Source: Pseudarthrobacter siccitolerans
GTDB lineage: Bacteria > Actinomycetota > Actinomycetes > Actinomycetales > Micrococcaceae
Assembly: GCF_030823375.1 (NCBI RefSeq)
Contig: NZ_JAUSXB010000001.1
Coordinates: forward strand, 4,216,001 to 4,280,000
Direction of reading: 5' to 3'
DNA: 64,000 bases
This document shows positions 1 through 9,741 of this stretch, one piece after another. The position numbers and the translations under genes were made by a program. Position 1 is the first letter of the stretch, and each line of letters starts with the position of its first letter. The notes under the pieces were generated by a model. The model saw only the letters and a program-made list of their open reading frames with translations, was not told the DNA's origin and searched no databases.

Positions 1-1
1 T

Positions 2-3000
2 TCCGTACAGCTGATCGGGGTGGACAAAGCCCCCGCCATGGGCACGGCCGTGGCCAAGGACGGCTACCTCGAATTCACCGCAACGGGCACGGCGGCCGGG
101 ACAGATACCTTCACGTACCGCGTCCGGGACCGGATCAGCGCCGAGAACACCGGCACGGTGATTGTGGGGATCGCACCTCCCGAAGCCAACAACCAGAAAC
201 CCATCGCCGTGGACGATTCCGTTGACGTCCGACCTGGACGCAAGATCGCCGTCGACGCACTCAGCAACGATTCAGACCCCGACGGCGACCCCATCGGGCT
301 CGTCTCCAACGCCCTCGAAGCCCCGGCTGAACTTGGCGTCGACACTGCTGACGGCAGGGTAGTGCTCACAGCTCCCGGCACCGCCGGCAATGCGAACGTC
401 AGTTACAAGATCCAGGACGACAAAAAAGCCCAGGGCGGTGCAGTGATCCGTGTCAGGGTCAGCCCCGACGCCGCCCTCAAGGCTCCGCTGGCGAAGGACG
501 ATGTCATCTCTCCAGCTGAGACGCTGGGCAAGTCCGCCGTTGACGTGCCGGTCCTGAAGAACGATTCGGACCCCGACGGCGTGGCCGCGGATCTGAAGAT
601 CAGCCTGCCGGACGGCAACCCGAATGCGCGCCTGAGCGGCGACGGCAACGTTGTGGTCAGCCTCGCGCCGGGAGACCAGTTGGTCCCCTACACCGTCACC
701 GACGTTGACGGCCAGAGCGCCACGGCGGTCATCTGGGTGCCCGGCCAAGGTGAACAGCACCCCACCCTGGCCCGCACCGACGTCGTGGAAGTGATGGCCG
801 GCAAGGAAATCAACCTCGACCTCAGTGAGTACGTTAAGGTCCGCGAAGGGCGTTCACCCCAGATCACGCAGGCGGACAAGGTCCGCGTCCAGGGCGCTGA
901 CACCCGGAACGTCATCGCCGGAAACGGCGACGCCCTGCGCTACGCGGCGCTCAAGGACTACGTGGGCCCGGGCTCCGTGACGTTCGAAGTGACGGACGGG
1001 TCCGGCCCGGAAGATCCGCAGGGCCTGAAATCCACCCTGACCATCATCACCCGGGTGATCCCGGACCCGGCAGCAAACCATGAGCCCACATTCAGCGGAA
1101 CCGACCTTGAGGTGCCGAAGGCCGAAACGGCCAGCCTGGAACTGGGCAACCTGGCCACGGACGTGGACGCCGGAGACCAGGAGAAGCTCAAATTTGAGTT
1201 GGACGGGACTACGCCCGAAGGCTTTACCGCAACCATTGAGGGGCAGACGCTCAAAGTCAGTGCCGCAGCGGGCTTGTCCGCGGGCCGTAGGGGAAGCATC
1301 CCGCTGAAGGTCACGGACGGCCGCTCGGAACCGGTCAAGGCTTCGGTAACGGCCACCGTTGTAGCCTCCAACAGGCCGCTCCCCACAGCCAGTGAAGACG
1401 CTATCGACAAGGCAAACGCCGGCCGGGCGGAGACGATCAACGTCCTTGCCAACGACTTCAATCCCTTCAGCGACACCCCGCTGAAGATCGTTTCGGTCAG
1501 TGTCGAAACGGGCTCCGCCGCCGGGCAGCCGGTCAGTAGCGGAGATTCCGTCACGGTGACGCCCGCCGAGGGATTCAAGGGTGTTTTGGTGCTCCGCTAC
1601 ACCGTCTCGGACAAGACCGACGACCCCTCCCGCCAGGCGAACGGCCGCGTCAGGATCACGGTCCGGGACAAGCCGGACGCGCCCTCGGCTCCCACCGCCA
1701 CAGATGTGCGCAGCCGGACTGCGGTGCTCAAGTGGGCCCCGCCGTCGGATAACGGGGCAACGATCACCGGATACACGGTCCGGTCCAACAACGGCTTCGA
1801 GCAAAAGTGCGCCACCACCACCTGCACGCTCAGCGGGCTCACCAACGACGTGAAGTATGTCTTCACGGTGATTGCCACCAACGAGGTCGGCGACTCCCAG
1901 CCGTCTGCGCAGTCCAACGAAATCCGCCCCGACGAAAAGCCGTCCCCGCCCGAGGCGCCCACGGTGAAGGCCGGCGACACCAACATGGTCATCAACTGGG
2001 CAGCTGCCAGGACCGAGGGCTCGGCCGTCAGGAGCTACAACCTGGAGATCTCGCCGCCGCCTGCCGGCGGCGTCGCCGTGAAGAACGGCGTGACCGGCCT
2101 GACCTACACCTGGCCCGGCCTGACAAACGGCGTGCGTTACAAGGTGCGCGCCCAGGCAGTCAACGAACTGGGCCCGTCCGACTGGGGGATTTACTCCTCC
2201 GAAGACAACCCGGCCGGGGTGCCGGCTGCACCGGCGGCGCCGACCTCAGCCGTGGCCTCCTCCGTCGGAACCACCAACCAGTTGCGGGTGAACTGGACCG
2301 AACCCGATACCAACGGGGACGCAATCAGGAACTACTACGTCACTATGGCCGGTGGCGGCGGGGCACCGCAGACCCAGACCATCGCGGGCACCGTGCGCAC
2401 GGCCAACTTCACGGCGAACAACTCCGAAGCTGAGTACACGTTCACGGTCCAGGCCGAGAACAAGGCAGGCAAGGGGGCTGTCAGCCCCAATTCCGCGCCC
2501 CGGCGGGCCACCGGCAAGCTGGGCCAGGTCTCAGGGGTGAGTGCCACCCCTGCCGACACTGCAGGGGCCGGGCGCCAGCTGACCATCAACTTCAAGGAAC
2601 TGACAGCGGCTGAACGCAACGGTTCGGCGTATGGCGAGGTCAGCTACACCTACAACGCCAGCAGCGGCCAGAGCGGTCCCATCCGGCCCGGGCAGACTGT
2701 GGGTGGTTTCACGAACGGTACGGCCACCTCCATCACTGTGGTGGCCAACTCAAGCGTGGCGCCAAGTTCAAACGCCAGCGCCCCCGCTAACGCCACGCCT
2801 TACGGTTCCCCGGGCACGCCCTCCGCGTCCGGCCAGGACGGCGGACAGAACCAGAAGTCATTGAGCTTCAGCTGGACCTCGCCATCGACGGCGACGAACG
2901 ACGTCGCCTATACACAGATCAACATTGACGGCCGGGGCTGGGAAAGGGTCGCGGCCTCGGGAAGCCGGACGGTGAACACCGGAGGCTTTGACGAACCTCA

Positions 3001-3397
3001 CTCGATCCAGGTGCAGACCGTGAACTCCATGGGTACCGGCGGAACCGTTGCCGGGGCGACTGCCAGATCCGGGCCGGCCAAGACTAATTGGGACAACTCG
3101 ATCGTTGGCTACCGCACGTGCACGGACGCGCCTGCCTCAGGCCAAACCTCATGGAGGTCGCCGGCGGGCGCGGAACATACCTGCGACGGTGTCGTCCGCG
3201 ACTATCCCTGGATCTACGGCTCAGGTCCGTCTTTCACAGTCAACTGCTACATGTGGCGTACAGTGCCCGACGCCCGCGGTACGTACAAGTGGTACCGCAT
3301 CAATTCCCATCCCGACGGCCGTTTCGTGGGCCGTACCGTCCAGGTGGGCAACACCACGTTGGGTGAGCCCGAGGGCCACGGGATCCCGCAATGCTGA
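2..3397 (+). CDS. Giant Ig-like/fibronectin III repeat surface protein, 5' truncated by window
   Basis: The reading frame is open from the first bases, so the gene starts upstream; 1131 codons are visible. The protein is a paralogue of the next gene: its visible start (SVQLIGVD, APAMG) aligns with the middle of that 2040-residue protein. It shows Ig/cadherin-like repeats with acidic turns (NDSDPDGDP, KNDSDPDGV, ANDFNPFSD), then five fibronectin III-like domains from about base 1670 to 3070, the first with a CATTTC cysteine pair. It closes with a roughly 90-residue four-cysteine module containing TYKWYR and ending PQC. Such proteins normally sit outside the membrane or in the wall; no LPXTG-type sorting signal or C-terminal membrane helix is visible. 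Substrate or partner is unknown. The role as structural or adhesive envelope component is inference from the repeats and from the downstream neighbourhood. Confidence 0.85.
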   Translation, partial: SVQLIGVDKAPAMGTAVAKDGYLEFTATGTAAGTDTFTYRVRDRISAENTGTVIVGIAPPEANNQKPIAVDDSVDVRPGRKIAVDALSNDSDPDGDPIGLVSNALEAPAELGVDTADGRVVLTAPGTAGNANVSYKIQDDKKAQGGAVIRVRVSPDAALKAPLAKDDVISPAETLGKSAVDVPVLKNDSDPDGVAADLKISLPDGNPNARLSGDGNVVVSLAPGDQLVPYTVTDVDGQSATAVIWVPGQGEQHPTLARTDVVEVMAGKEINLDLSEYVKVREGRSPQITQADKVRVQGADTRNVIAGNGDALRYAALKDYVGPGSVTFEVTDGSGPEDPQGLKSTLTIITRVIPDPAANHEPTFSGTDLEVPKAETASLELGNLATDVDAGDQEKLKFELDGTTPEGFTATIEGQTLKVSAAAGLSAGRRGSIPLKVTDGRSEPVKASVTATVVASNRPLPTASEDAIDKANAGRAETINVLANDFNPFSDTPLKIVSVSVETGSAAGQPVSSGDSVTVTPAEGFKGVLVLRYTVSDKTDDPSRQANGRVRITVRDKPDAPSAPTATDVRSRTAVLKWAPPSDNGATITGYTVRSNNGFEQKCATTTCTLSGLTNDVKYVFTVIATNEVGDSQPSAQSNEIRPDEKPSPPEAPTVKAGDTNMVINWAAARTEGSAVRSYNLEISPPPAGGVAVKNGVTGLTYTWPGLTNGVRYKVRAQAVNELGPSDWGIYSSEDNPAGVPAAPAAPTSAVASSVGTTNQLRVNWTEPDTNGDAIRNYYVTMAGGGGAPQTQTIAGTVRTANFTANNSEAEYTFTVQAENKAGKGAVSPNSAPRRATGKLGQVSGVSATPADTAGAGRQLTINFKELTAAERNGSAYGEVSYTYNASSGQSGPIRPGQTVGGFTNGTATSITVVANSSVAPSSNASAPANATPYGSPGTPSASGQDGGQNQKSLSFSWTSPSTATNDVAYTQINIDGRGWERVAASGSRTVNTGGFDEPHSIQVQTVNSMGTGGTVAGATARSGPAKTNWDNSIVGYRTCTDAPASGQTSWRSPAGAEHTCDGVVRDYPWIYGSGPSFTVNCYMWRTVPDARGTYKWYRINSHPDGRFVGRTVQVGNTTLGEPEGHGIPQC

Positions 3398-3487
3398 TCA
3401 CGGACGTGGCCGCAGGTGAGGCCGTGGGGGAGCGCTGCCCATCGCGACCCCGGCCACGCTTGGGTAGGCTGGCGCGGGAACAGGGAG

Positions 3488-3499
3488 CCCGGTACCGGG
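3488..3499. promoter_or_regulatory. 12-bp perfect palindrome upstream of the second giant gene
   Basis: CCCGGTACCGGG lies 55 bp before the GTG start of the second giant gene, in the 157-bp gap between the two paralogues. A TAGGCT hexamer upstream at about 3465 could be a -10 element. The palindrome could be an operator, but no regulator is indicated and a chance GC-rich palindrome is possible. Confidence 0.25.
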
Positions 3500-3554
3500 T
3501 CGCTGGACGGTTCGGCCGGGGGGCCGCCACAAACTTCAGGGGAACAGAAAAGCC

Positions 3555-6500
3555 GTGACAACTCTGCTGGGGAAGCTGGGTCTCAAGAGGCGCCACAAAA
3601 AAATCGTCACCGGCACTGCGTTTGGTGCCGCCGTTGCTGTGGTGGTGACGGGTGCTGTGTTGTATCCGGGGTTTAAGACCGCTGAGGTGGAGTTGAACGA
3701 TGGCGGTGTGTGGGTGGTGTCGAAGTCCAGGAATGCGGTGGGGCGGTTGAATTATCCTTCGCGGGTCCTGGATGGGGCGGTGACGCCGGCGTCGACGACG
3801 TTCGACATCCTGCAGGATGCGGGGGAGGTGTTTGTGGATGATGAGTCTGGTTCGACGCTGAACCAGGTGTCTCCTGCGAATATGCGGCTGGGCGGGGATA
3901 AGCAGTTGCCGGGGGCCGCTGATGTGAGTTTTGGTTCCGGGGTGATTTCGGTGACTGATGCTGCTTCGGGGAAGGTGTGGGCGGTGTCGCCGTCCACGGT
4001 TAACGGGTTTGATGAGGAAGCGTCCGAGCCGGTGCTGGTGGGTTCGGAAGGCATTGTTTCAGCGGTTGGCGGGGATGACCGGATCTACTCGGCGGATCCG
4101 AAGTCCGGTGTGGTGACGGTGACGGGTGTTGATGCCGATGGTGCGGTGACGTCCTCGGAGTCTGAGACCTGGGCGGAGCTGAAGGGTGGCGGGGATCTGC
4201 AGATCACGGTGGTGGGGGATAAGCCGGTGGTTCTGGATGCGGCGGCGGGGAAGCTGTTGTTGCCGGGCGGCAAGCGGCTGCAGTTGGATAATGCCCGCGA
4301 GGCCAGGCTGCAGCAGGGCGGTGCGACCAGTGACTTTGTCGCAATTTCCACGCAGAAGGCGTTGTTGAAGCAGCCCCTCGACGGCGGCACGGCGAAAACG
4401 GTGGCGTTCGACGGCGAAGGCGTGCCGGCTGCGCCTGTCCAGTTGGGCGGGTGTGTCCACGCGGCCTGGTCGGGGGTGAACAAGTACGTCCGTGACTGCA
4501 CGAACGACGTGGACGACAAGAACGTGGACGTTCCCAAGGCGAGTGCGTCGCCGTTGTATGTGTTCCGGGTGAACCGGGACCTGGTGGTCCTGAACGATGT
4601 GAATTCGGGCAATGTGTGGCTGGTGAACCAGAACATGCAGCTGGTCAACAACTGGGACGACGTCATCCCGCCCAAGAACGAATCCGACGGACAGGACCAG
4701 GAATCCGCAGACAACAACACCATCAACGTCCTGCCGGACCGCACCAAACCCAACCGTCCGCCGGAAACCAAGCCAGACGCCGTCGGCGTGCGCCCCGGAC
4801 GCACCACCATCCTCAGCGTCCTGGACAACGACTCGGACCCCGACGGCGACGTCCTCACCGCCGCGGTGGGGGCCTCCGGACCCCGGGCCGGAAGCCTGGA
4901 AAACATCTACGGCGGTACCGCCTTCCAGATTTCCGTCCCGCCTGATGCCAAAGCCGGTACCGAAACGTTCAGCTACAGCGCCTCCGACGGCCGCGGCCTT
5001 TCCGCCACCGGGCAGGTGACGCTCAGCGTGATGGCCCCAGACCAGAACAAGCCGCCCCAGTTCAAGCGCGGCGACAACACCACCATGCTTGTGGAGCAGG
5101 GCAAGACCGTCAGCCAGGACATCCTCACGGACTGGGTTGACCCCGACGGCGACGACCTTGTCCTCCTGGAGGCAAAAGCCGACAATGACCAGGACCAGGT
5201 CAAGGTGCGCCGCGACGGTCTGCTGACCTTCCAGGACTCCGGGGCAACCGCCGGCAAGAAAAACGTGGAAGTCACTATCTGGGACGGCCGCGATACCGTC
5301 ACCGGAAAAGTGGTGGTCAACGTCCAGCCCCCGGGAGCCCTGGCACCCGTGGTCAACGCCGACCATGTCACCGCCGTGGTCGGCCAGGACCTGGTGGTTT
5401 CACCGCTGAAGAACGACGTCGACCCCAACGGCGGCGCCCTCCGCCTGGCCCAGGTGGAAGCCAACGGCCCCGCTGAGCTCGGTCCTGTCACTGACGGCGG
5501 CACCTTCACCTTCCGCAGCACCACCCCCGGGCCCGTCTACCTCACCTATATCGCCAGCAACGGGCCGCAGAGCAGCCAGGGGCTGATCCGCGTGGACGTC
5601 GAGTCCGGGGACGATACCGGCGACCCCGTTGCCGTCCATGACGTGGCTTTGATGCCCACTGGGGGCAGCGTGCTGCTGGACCCCCTGGCCAACGACTCCG
5701 ATCCGTCCGGCGGCGTCCTGGTGCTCCAGTCGGTAAAGATGCCGGACAATTCGACGGCGTCCGTGAGCGTGATCAACCACGGCGTCCTGCGCATCACCGA
5801 CATCCTCGGAACCAAGGACCCGATCCTCTTCGAATACACCATGTCCAACGGCAGGAAGTCGGCCACCGGCAGCGTCTCGGTGGTGCCTGTACCGGCCCCC
5901 GCCGTCGTGGAAGCACCCCAGCCCAAGCCGGACGAAGTGAACGTCCGGGTCAACGACGTCGTCACCATTCCCGTTTTGGAAAACGACACCCATCCCCAGG
6001 GCCAGGAACTGGGCGTAGACCCGGTGCTGCCCCAGGGCGTGGATCCGTTGGACGGGGAGAGCTTCGTTTCCGAGAACACCCTCCGCTTCATCGCCGGCAG
6101 CCAGCCCAAGACGGTCCGTGCCATCTACAACGCGGTTGATCCGCAGGGCCAGAAGAGCGCAGCAGCGGTGACCATCCACATCCTGCCGCTCGAGGGCGCC
6201 CAGAACTCCCGGCCGCAGCCGCGCAACCTCACCGCCCGCGTTGTCGCTGCCGGCACGGTCCGCATTCCTGTCCCGCTGGACGGCATCGATCCTGACGGCG
6301 ATTCGGTGCAGCTGACCGGCATCGACAGCACACCCGCGATGGGCATGGCGACCGTCGGCAGCAACTTCATCGACTTCACGGCCGCCGGTAACGGCGCCGG
6401 GACGGATACGTTCCGCTATAAGGTGGTGGACCGGCAGGGCGCCGTCAACACCGGCACCGTGACCGTGGGCATCGCTCCGCGCGGCGAGGCCAACCAGAAA

Positions 6501-9500
6501 CCCACCCCCGTGGACGACGAGGTGCGGGTCCGCCCGGGCCGCCAGATCGCCGTCGACGCCACCGGCAACGACACCGACCCCGACGGCGACCTCATCCGCA
6601 TCCTGACGGACGGCGTCGAGGCAGATGCCGCGCTGCAGGCCACGGTGAGCAAAACCAGCGGCCGGATCGTCCTGCTGGCCCCGGGCGAGGCCGGAACGGT
6701 CAACGTCCGCTACACCATCGCCGATGACCGTGACGCTTCCGCCCAAGCCGCTATCCGCGTGGTGGTGGACAACGAGGTTCCGCTCAAAGCGCCTATCGCC
6801 CGTGACGACAGGGTGACGTCCGCCCAGACCATGGGGAAGACCGCCGTGGACGTTCCCGTGCTCAAGAATGATGAAGATCCCGACGGTGTAGGCGAGAACC
6901 TCAAGATCAGCACCGATGCCACCACGGCCCGGCCCGGGGCGGACGGCAACGTGATCGTGGACCTGACCGAGCAGCCGCAGCTCATCCCGTACGCGGTGGA
7001 GGATGTGGACGGCCAGCAGTCGACGGCGGTCATCTGGGTGCCGGGCCTCGGCCAGCAGGTTCCCACCCTGGCCAAGGATGAAGTTGTTGAGGTCATCGCC
7101 GGGCAGTCCGTGGACGTGGACTTGGACGAGTGGGTGAAGGTCCGGGAGGACCGCTCGCCGCGGCTGACCCAGGCCGACCGGATCAAGCTCATCGGTGCCG
7201 ACGGGAGCGATCCCGTGACCGGTGGCGGCACGGGCCTGAAGTACACGGCCGGTGCAGACTATGTGGGCCCCGGTTCGCTCACCTTCGAGGTGACGGACGG
7301 AACCGGCCCGGACGATCCTGCCGGCCTGAAGTCGACCCTCAGCATCCGCACCAGGGTGCTGCCGGACCCCAACAAGAACAACCCGCCGGAGCTCCTGGGC
7401 GCCAGCGTGGACGTCCCGAAGGGTGAATCGGCGGACCTGAACCTGGGCAGGTTGACATCCGACCCGGACCGGGACGACGTGGACAACATGAAGTACGAAC
7501 TGCTGGGTGGCAGCCCGGCCGGCTTTAACGCCCGGATAGATGGGAAGACCCTTAAAACGTCCGTCGACGCGGCAACTGCCACTGGGACCGCCGGCACGGT
7601 CCAGGTCAAGGCACGGGACCCACGCGGGCTCGAGGCCACCGCAACGTTCCAGCTGGGCGTGACCGCCTCCAACCGGCCCAAGCCGGTGGCGAACGATGAC
7701 CTCGAGCCCAACGCCGCCGCCGGAAAGCGGGTCACCGTCAACGTGCTGGCCAACGACGCCAACCCATTCCCGGAAACCGCGCTGAAGATCATCTCGGCTG
7801 CGACCGAAACCGGACAGGGGAGTGCGGCAGTTTCCGGCGATTCGATAACTGTGACGCCGTCAGCCGGCTTCACCGGCACCCTGGTTGTGGCCTACACCGT
7901 GGCGGACAAGACCGGGGACGATTCCCGCAATGCCACGGCCCGTATCCGGCTTACAGTCAAGGACGAGCCGTTGGCGCCCACCACGCCCCAGGCTCAGAGC
8001 GTGGGGGACCAGACGGCATTGCTGAACTGGTCCGCTCCGGCAGATCGCGGTTCTTCCATCACTAAGTACACCGTCTACGGCGAAGCCGGTTTCCGGCAGG
8101 ACTGCCCGGCGAACACGTGCACCCTGACCGGACTGGTCAACAACACCACGTACCACTTCCAGGTGACGGCAACCAACGAATTCGGCGAATCGGACAAGTC
8201 CCCGGCCTCCGCGGAGGTGCGGCCGGACGTCAAGCCGGATACCCCTTTGGCGCCCACCCTGAAGTTTGGCGACAAACAGCTGTCCATCAACTGGACTGCA
8301 CCGGCCAGCAAGGGCTCGCCGGTCAAGTCCTACGACCTGGAAATTTCGCCTGCCCCGCCGGGCCAGAACGGGCAGATCCAGAACCTCACGGCCGTCAGCT
8401 ACGTGTGGAAGGGGCTGCAGAATGGCGTCTCCTACAAGGTCCGGGTCCTGGCCCGCAACGATGCCAAAGACCCGTCCGAGTGGAGCCCCTACTCTGCGGC
8501 GGAGGTGCCCGCGGGCGTGCCGGCCACTCCGGCCGCGCCCACCGCTGTACAGGACAAATCCCTGGGCGCCACAACCCAGCTGAAGGTCTCCTGGACGGCC
8601 CCGAACAACAATGGCGATGCGGTCTCGGCCTACACGCTGACCACCCTCCGCGGTGGCACGGTAGTGTCCACCCAGCAGGTGGCCGGCACCACCCAGAACG
8701 TGACTGTGGACAACTCCGAGACCAATTACACCTTCACGGTTTCGGCCACCAACAAAGCAGGCACCAGCGGCACCAGCGCGCAGTCCGCCGCCATCCGGGC
8801 GGCCGGCAAGCCGGGCCAGGTGAGCAGCGGGACAGTAGCCGACACCGGAACCAGCGGCCAGCTCAAGGTGACATTTACGCCGCTGACCGAGGCCCAGCGC
8901 AATGGGTCCACGGCCGGTGAGATCGCCTACTCCTACCGCGCCTCCAGCGGCCAGTCCGGACCCATCAACGCCCCGGGCGGCAACATCAACGGCCTGCCCA
9001 ACGGAACAGACGTGACCATCACCATCATCGCCACGTCCACCAAGAACAACGTGTCCGGCGACGCCCAGACCATTGGCACCGGCAACCCGTACGGGCCGCC
9101 GAACGCGCCCAACGTGAACGGCATGACGTCCCCCAAGGGCGATGGGCAGGTGCACTGGAGCTGGAACAACCCGAACACCAACGGCCGGCCGCTCAACCGG
9201 TATGAGGTCAGCATGGACGGCGGCGGCTGGCAGAGCGTGGGCAAGGCGACCAGCTTCGACGCCGGCGCCGGCGGATGGAGCCAGACCCACAGGTTGCGCG
9301 TCCGGGCCGTGACGGTGGTGGATGGCGCCATTGGGGGACCTGCAACCTCCACGTCCGGTGCCGACCCGACGCCACCTCCGGCCCCCACCAAGGTCCGTGT
9401 CGAGGCTTCGACGGTCAACAGTTGCCCGGGGAAGCCGGGCGTTCCAGACAGGTACAGCAACGTCAACGGAGACGCCCGTTGCGGTTCCAGCGATGCGAAC

Positions 9501-9677
9501 TGGGTTTCCTTCTCGGACGGCTGGATCGACAGTTCCTGCTGGATGAACATCTACGGTTCGCCGGAATCGGACCCGGGCTACTACAAGTGGTACCGCATGG
9601 AAAACGGTCCTTGGCCCGGCTGGTACGTCAAGCGCGCCACGATCGACATCAGCGGTCCGGACGTTCCCCGGTGCTGA
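3555..9677 (+). CDS. Giant membrane-anchored Ig-like/fibronectin III repeat protein
   Basis: 2040 residues, GTG start with AGGGGAA upstream. A basic N-terminus (KRRHKK) precedes one membrane helix at about residues 17-39, so most of the chain is predicted outside. Residues about 45-370 are repetitive VWVV/VWAV-type beta strands suggesting a propeller. About ten Ig/cadherin-like repeats follow with turns such as NDSDPDGD, NDVDPNGG and NDTDPDGD, which in other families bind calcium. Five Fn3-like domains then cover about residues 1470-1950, the first with a CPANTC pair, and a final four-cysteine module contains YYKWYR and ends PRC. It is a tandem paralogue of the preceding gene and lies 64 bp before the MoxR gene. 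The first kilobase uses G/T-ending codons unlike the rest. Family members are annotated only by their repeats; an envelope scaffold or adhesin role is inference. Confidence 0.85.
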   Translation: MTTLLGKLGLKRRHKKIVTGTAFGAAVAVVVTGAVLYPGFKTAEVELNDGGVWVVSKSRNAVGRLNYPSRVLDGAVTPASTTFDILQDAGEVFVDDESGSTLNQVSPANMRLGGDKQLPGAADVSFGSGVISVTDAASGKVWAVSPSTVNGFDEEASEPVLVGSEGIVSAVGGDDRIYSADPKSGVVTVTGVDADGAVTSSESETWAELKGGGDLQITVVGDKPVVLDAAAGKLLLPGGKRLQLDNAREARLQQGGATSDFVAISTQKALLKQPLDGGTAKTVAFDGEGVPAAPVQLGGCVHAAWSGVNKYVRDCTNDVDDKNVDVPKASASPLYVFRVNRDLVVLNDVNSGNVWLVNQNMQLVNNWDDVIPPKNESDGQDQESADNNTINVLPDRTKPNRPPETKPDAVGVRPGRTTILSVLDNDSDPDGDVLTAAVGASGPRAGSLENIYGGTAFQISVPPDAKAGTETFSYSASDGRGLSATGQVTLSVMAPDQNKPPQFKRGDNTTMLVEQGKTVSQDILTDWVDPDGDDLVLLEAKADNDQDQVKVRRDGLLTFQDSGATAGKKNVEVTIWDGRDTVTGKVVVNVQPPGALAPVVNADHVTAVVGQDLVVSPLKNDVDPNGGALRLAQVEANGPAELGPVTDGGTFTFRSTTPGPVYLTYIASNGPQSSQGLIRVDVESGDDTGDPVAVHDVALMPTGGSVLLDPLANDSDPSGGVLVLQSVKMPDNSTASVSVINHGVLRITDILGTKDPILFEYTMSNGRKSATGSVSVVPVPAPAVVEAPQPKPDEVNVRVNDVVTIPVLENDTHPQGQELGVDPVLPQGVDPLDGESFVSENTLRFIAGSQPKTVRAIYNAVDPQGQKSAAAVTIHILPLEGAQNSRPQPRNLTARVVAAGTVRIPVPLDGIDPDGDSVQLTGIDSTPAMGMATVGSNFIDFTAAGNGAGTDTFRYKVVDRQGAVNTGTVTVGIAPRGEANQKPTPVDDEVRVRPGRQIAVDATGNDTDPDGDLIRILTDGVEADAALQATVSKTSGRIVLLAPGEAGTVNVRYTIADDRDASAQAAIRVVVDNEVPLKAPIARDDRVTSAQTMGKTAVDVPVLKNDEDPDGVGENLKISTDATTARPGADGNVIVDLTEQPQLIPYAVEDVDGQQSTAVIWVPGLGQQVPTLAKDEVVEVIAGQSVDVDLDEWVKVREDRSPRLTQADRIKLIGADGSDPVTGGGTGLKYTAGADYVGPGSLTFEVTDGTGPDDPAGLKSTLSIRTRVLPDPNKNNPPELLGASVDVPKGESADLNLGRLTSDPDRDDVDNMKYELLGGSPAGFNARIDGKTLKTSVDAATATGTAGTVQVKARDPRGLEATATFQLGVTASNRPKPVANDDLEPNAAAGKRVTVNVLANDANPFPETALKIISAATETGQGSAAVSGDSITVTPSAGFTGTLVVAYTVADKTGDDSRNATARIRLTVKDEPLAPTTPQAQSVGDQTALLNWSAPADRGSSITKYTVYGEAGFRQDCPANTCTLTGLVNNTTYHFQVTATNEFGESDKSPASAEVRPDVKPDTPLAPTLKFGDKQLSINWTAPASKGSPVKSYDLEISPAPPGQNGQIQNLTAVSYVWKGLQNGVSYKVRVLARNDAKDPSEWSPYSAAEVPAGVPATPAAPTAVQDKSLGATTQLKVSWTAPNNNGDAVSAYTLTTLRGGTVVSTQQVAGTTQNVTVDNSETNYTFTVSATNKAGTSGTSAQSAAIRAAGKPGQVSSGTVADTGTSGQLKVTFTPLTEAQRNGSTAGEIAYSYRASSGQSGPINAPGGNINGLPNGTDVTITIIATSTKNNVSGDAQTIGTGNPYGPPNAPNVNGMTSPKGDGQVHWSWNNPNTNGRPLNRYEVSMDGGGWQSVGKATSFDAGAGGWSQTHRLRVRAVTVVDGAIGGPATSTSGADPTPPPAPTKVRVEASTVNSCPGKPGVPDRYSNVNGDARCGSSDANWVSFSDGWIDSSCWMNIYGSPESDPGYYKWYRMENGPWPGWYVKRATIDISGPDVPRC

Positions 9678-9741
9678 TCGTCCCAGCAGTCCCTCCGCAT
9701 CCATTTCACGTATTCCGCACGATTAGTAAAGGACTTACTCC

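Noticed and set aside
3555..9677. Ig repeats taken as CRISPR-like or DNA tandem repeats
   Set aside because: Repeats are protein-level and diverged; no regular DNA repeat-spacer spacing.
7860..9704. A 614-codon open frame on the minus strand across the giant gene
   Set aside because: Antisense shadow of the Fn3 region with no domain or ribosome site.
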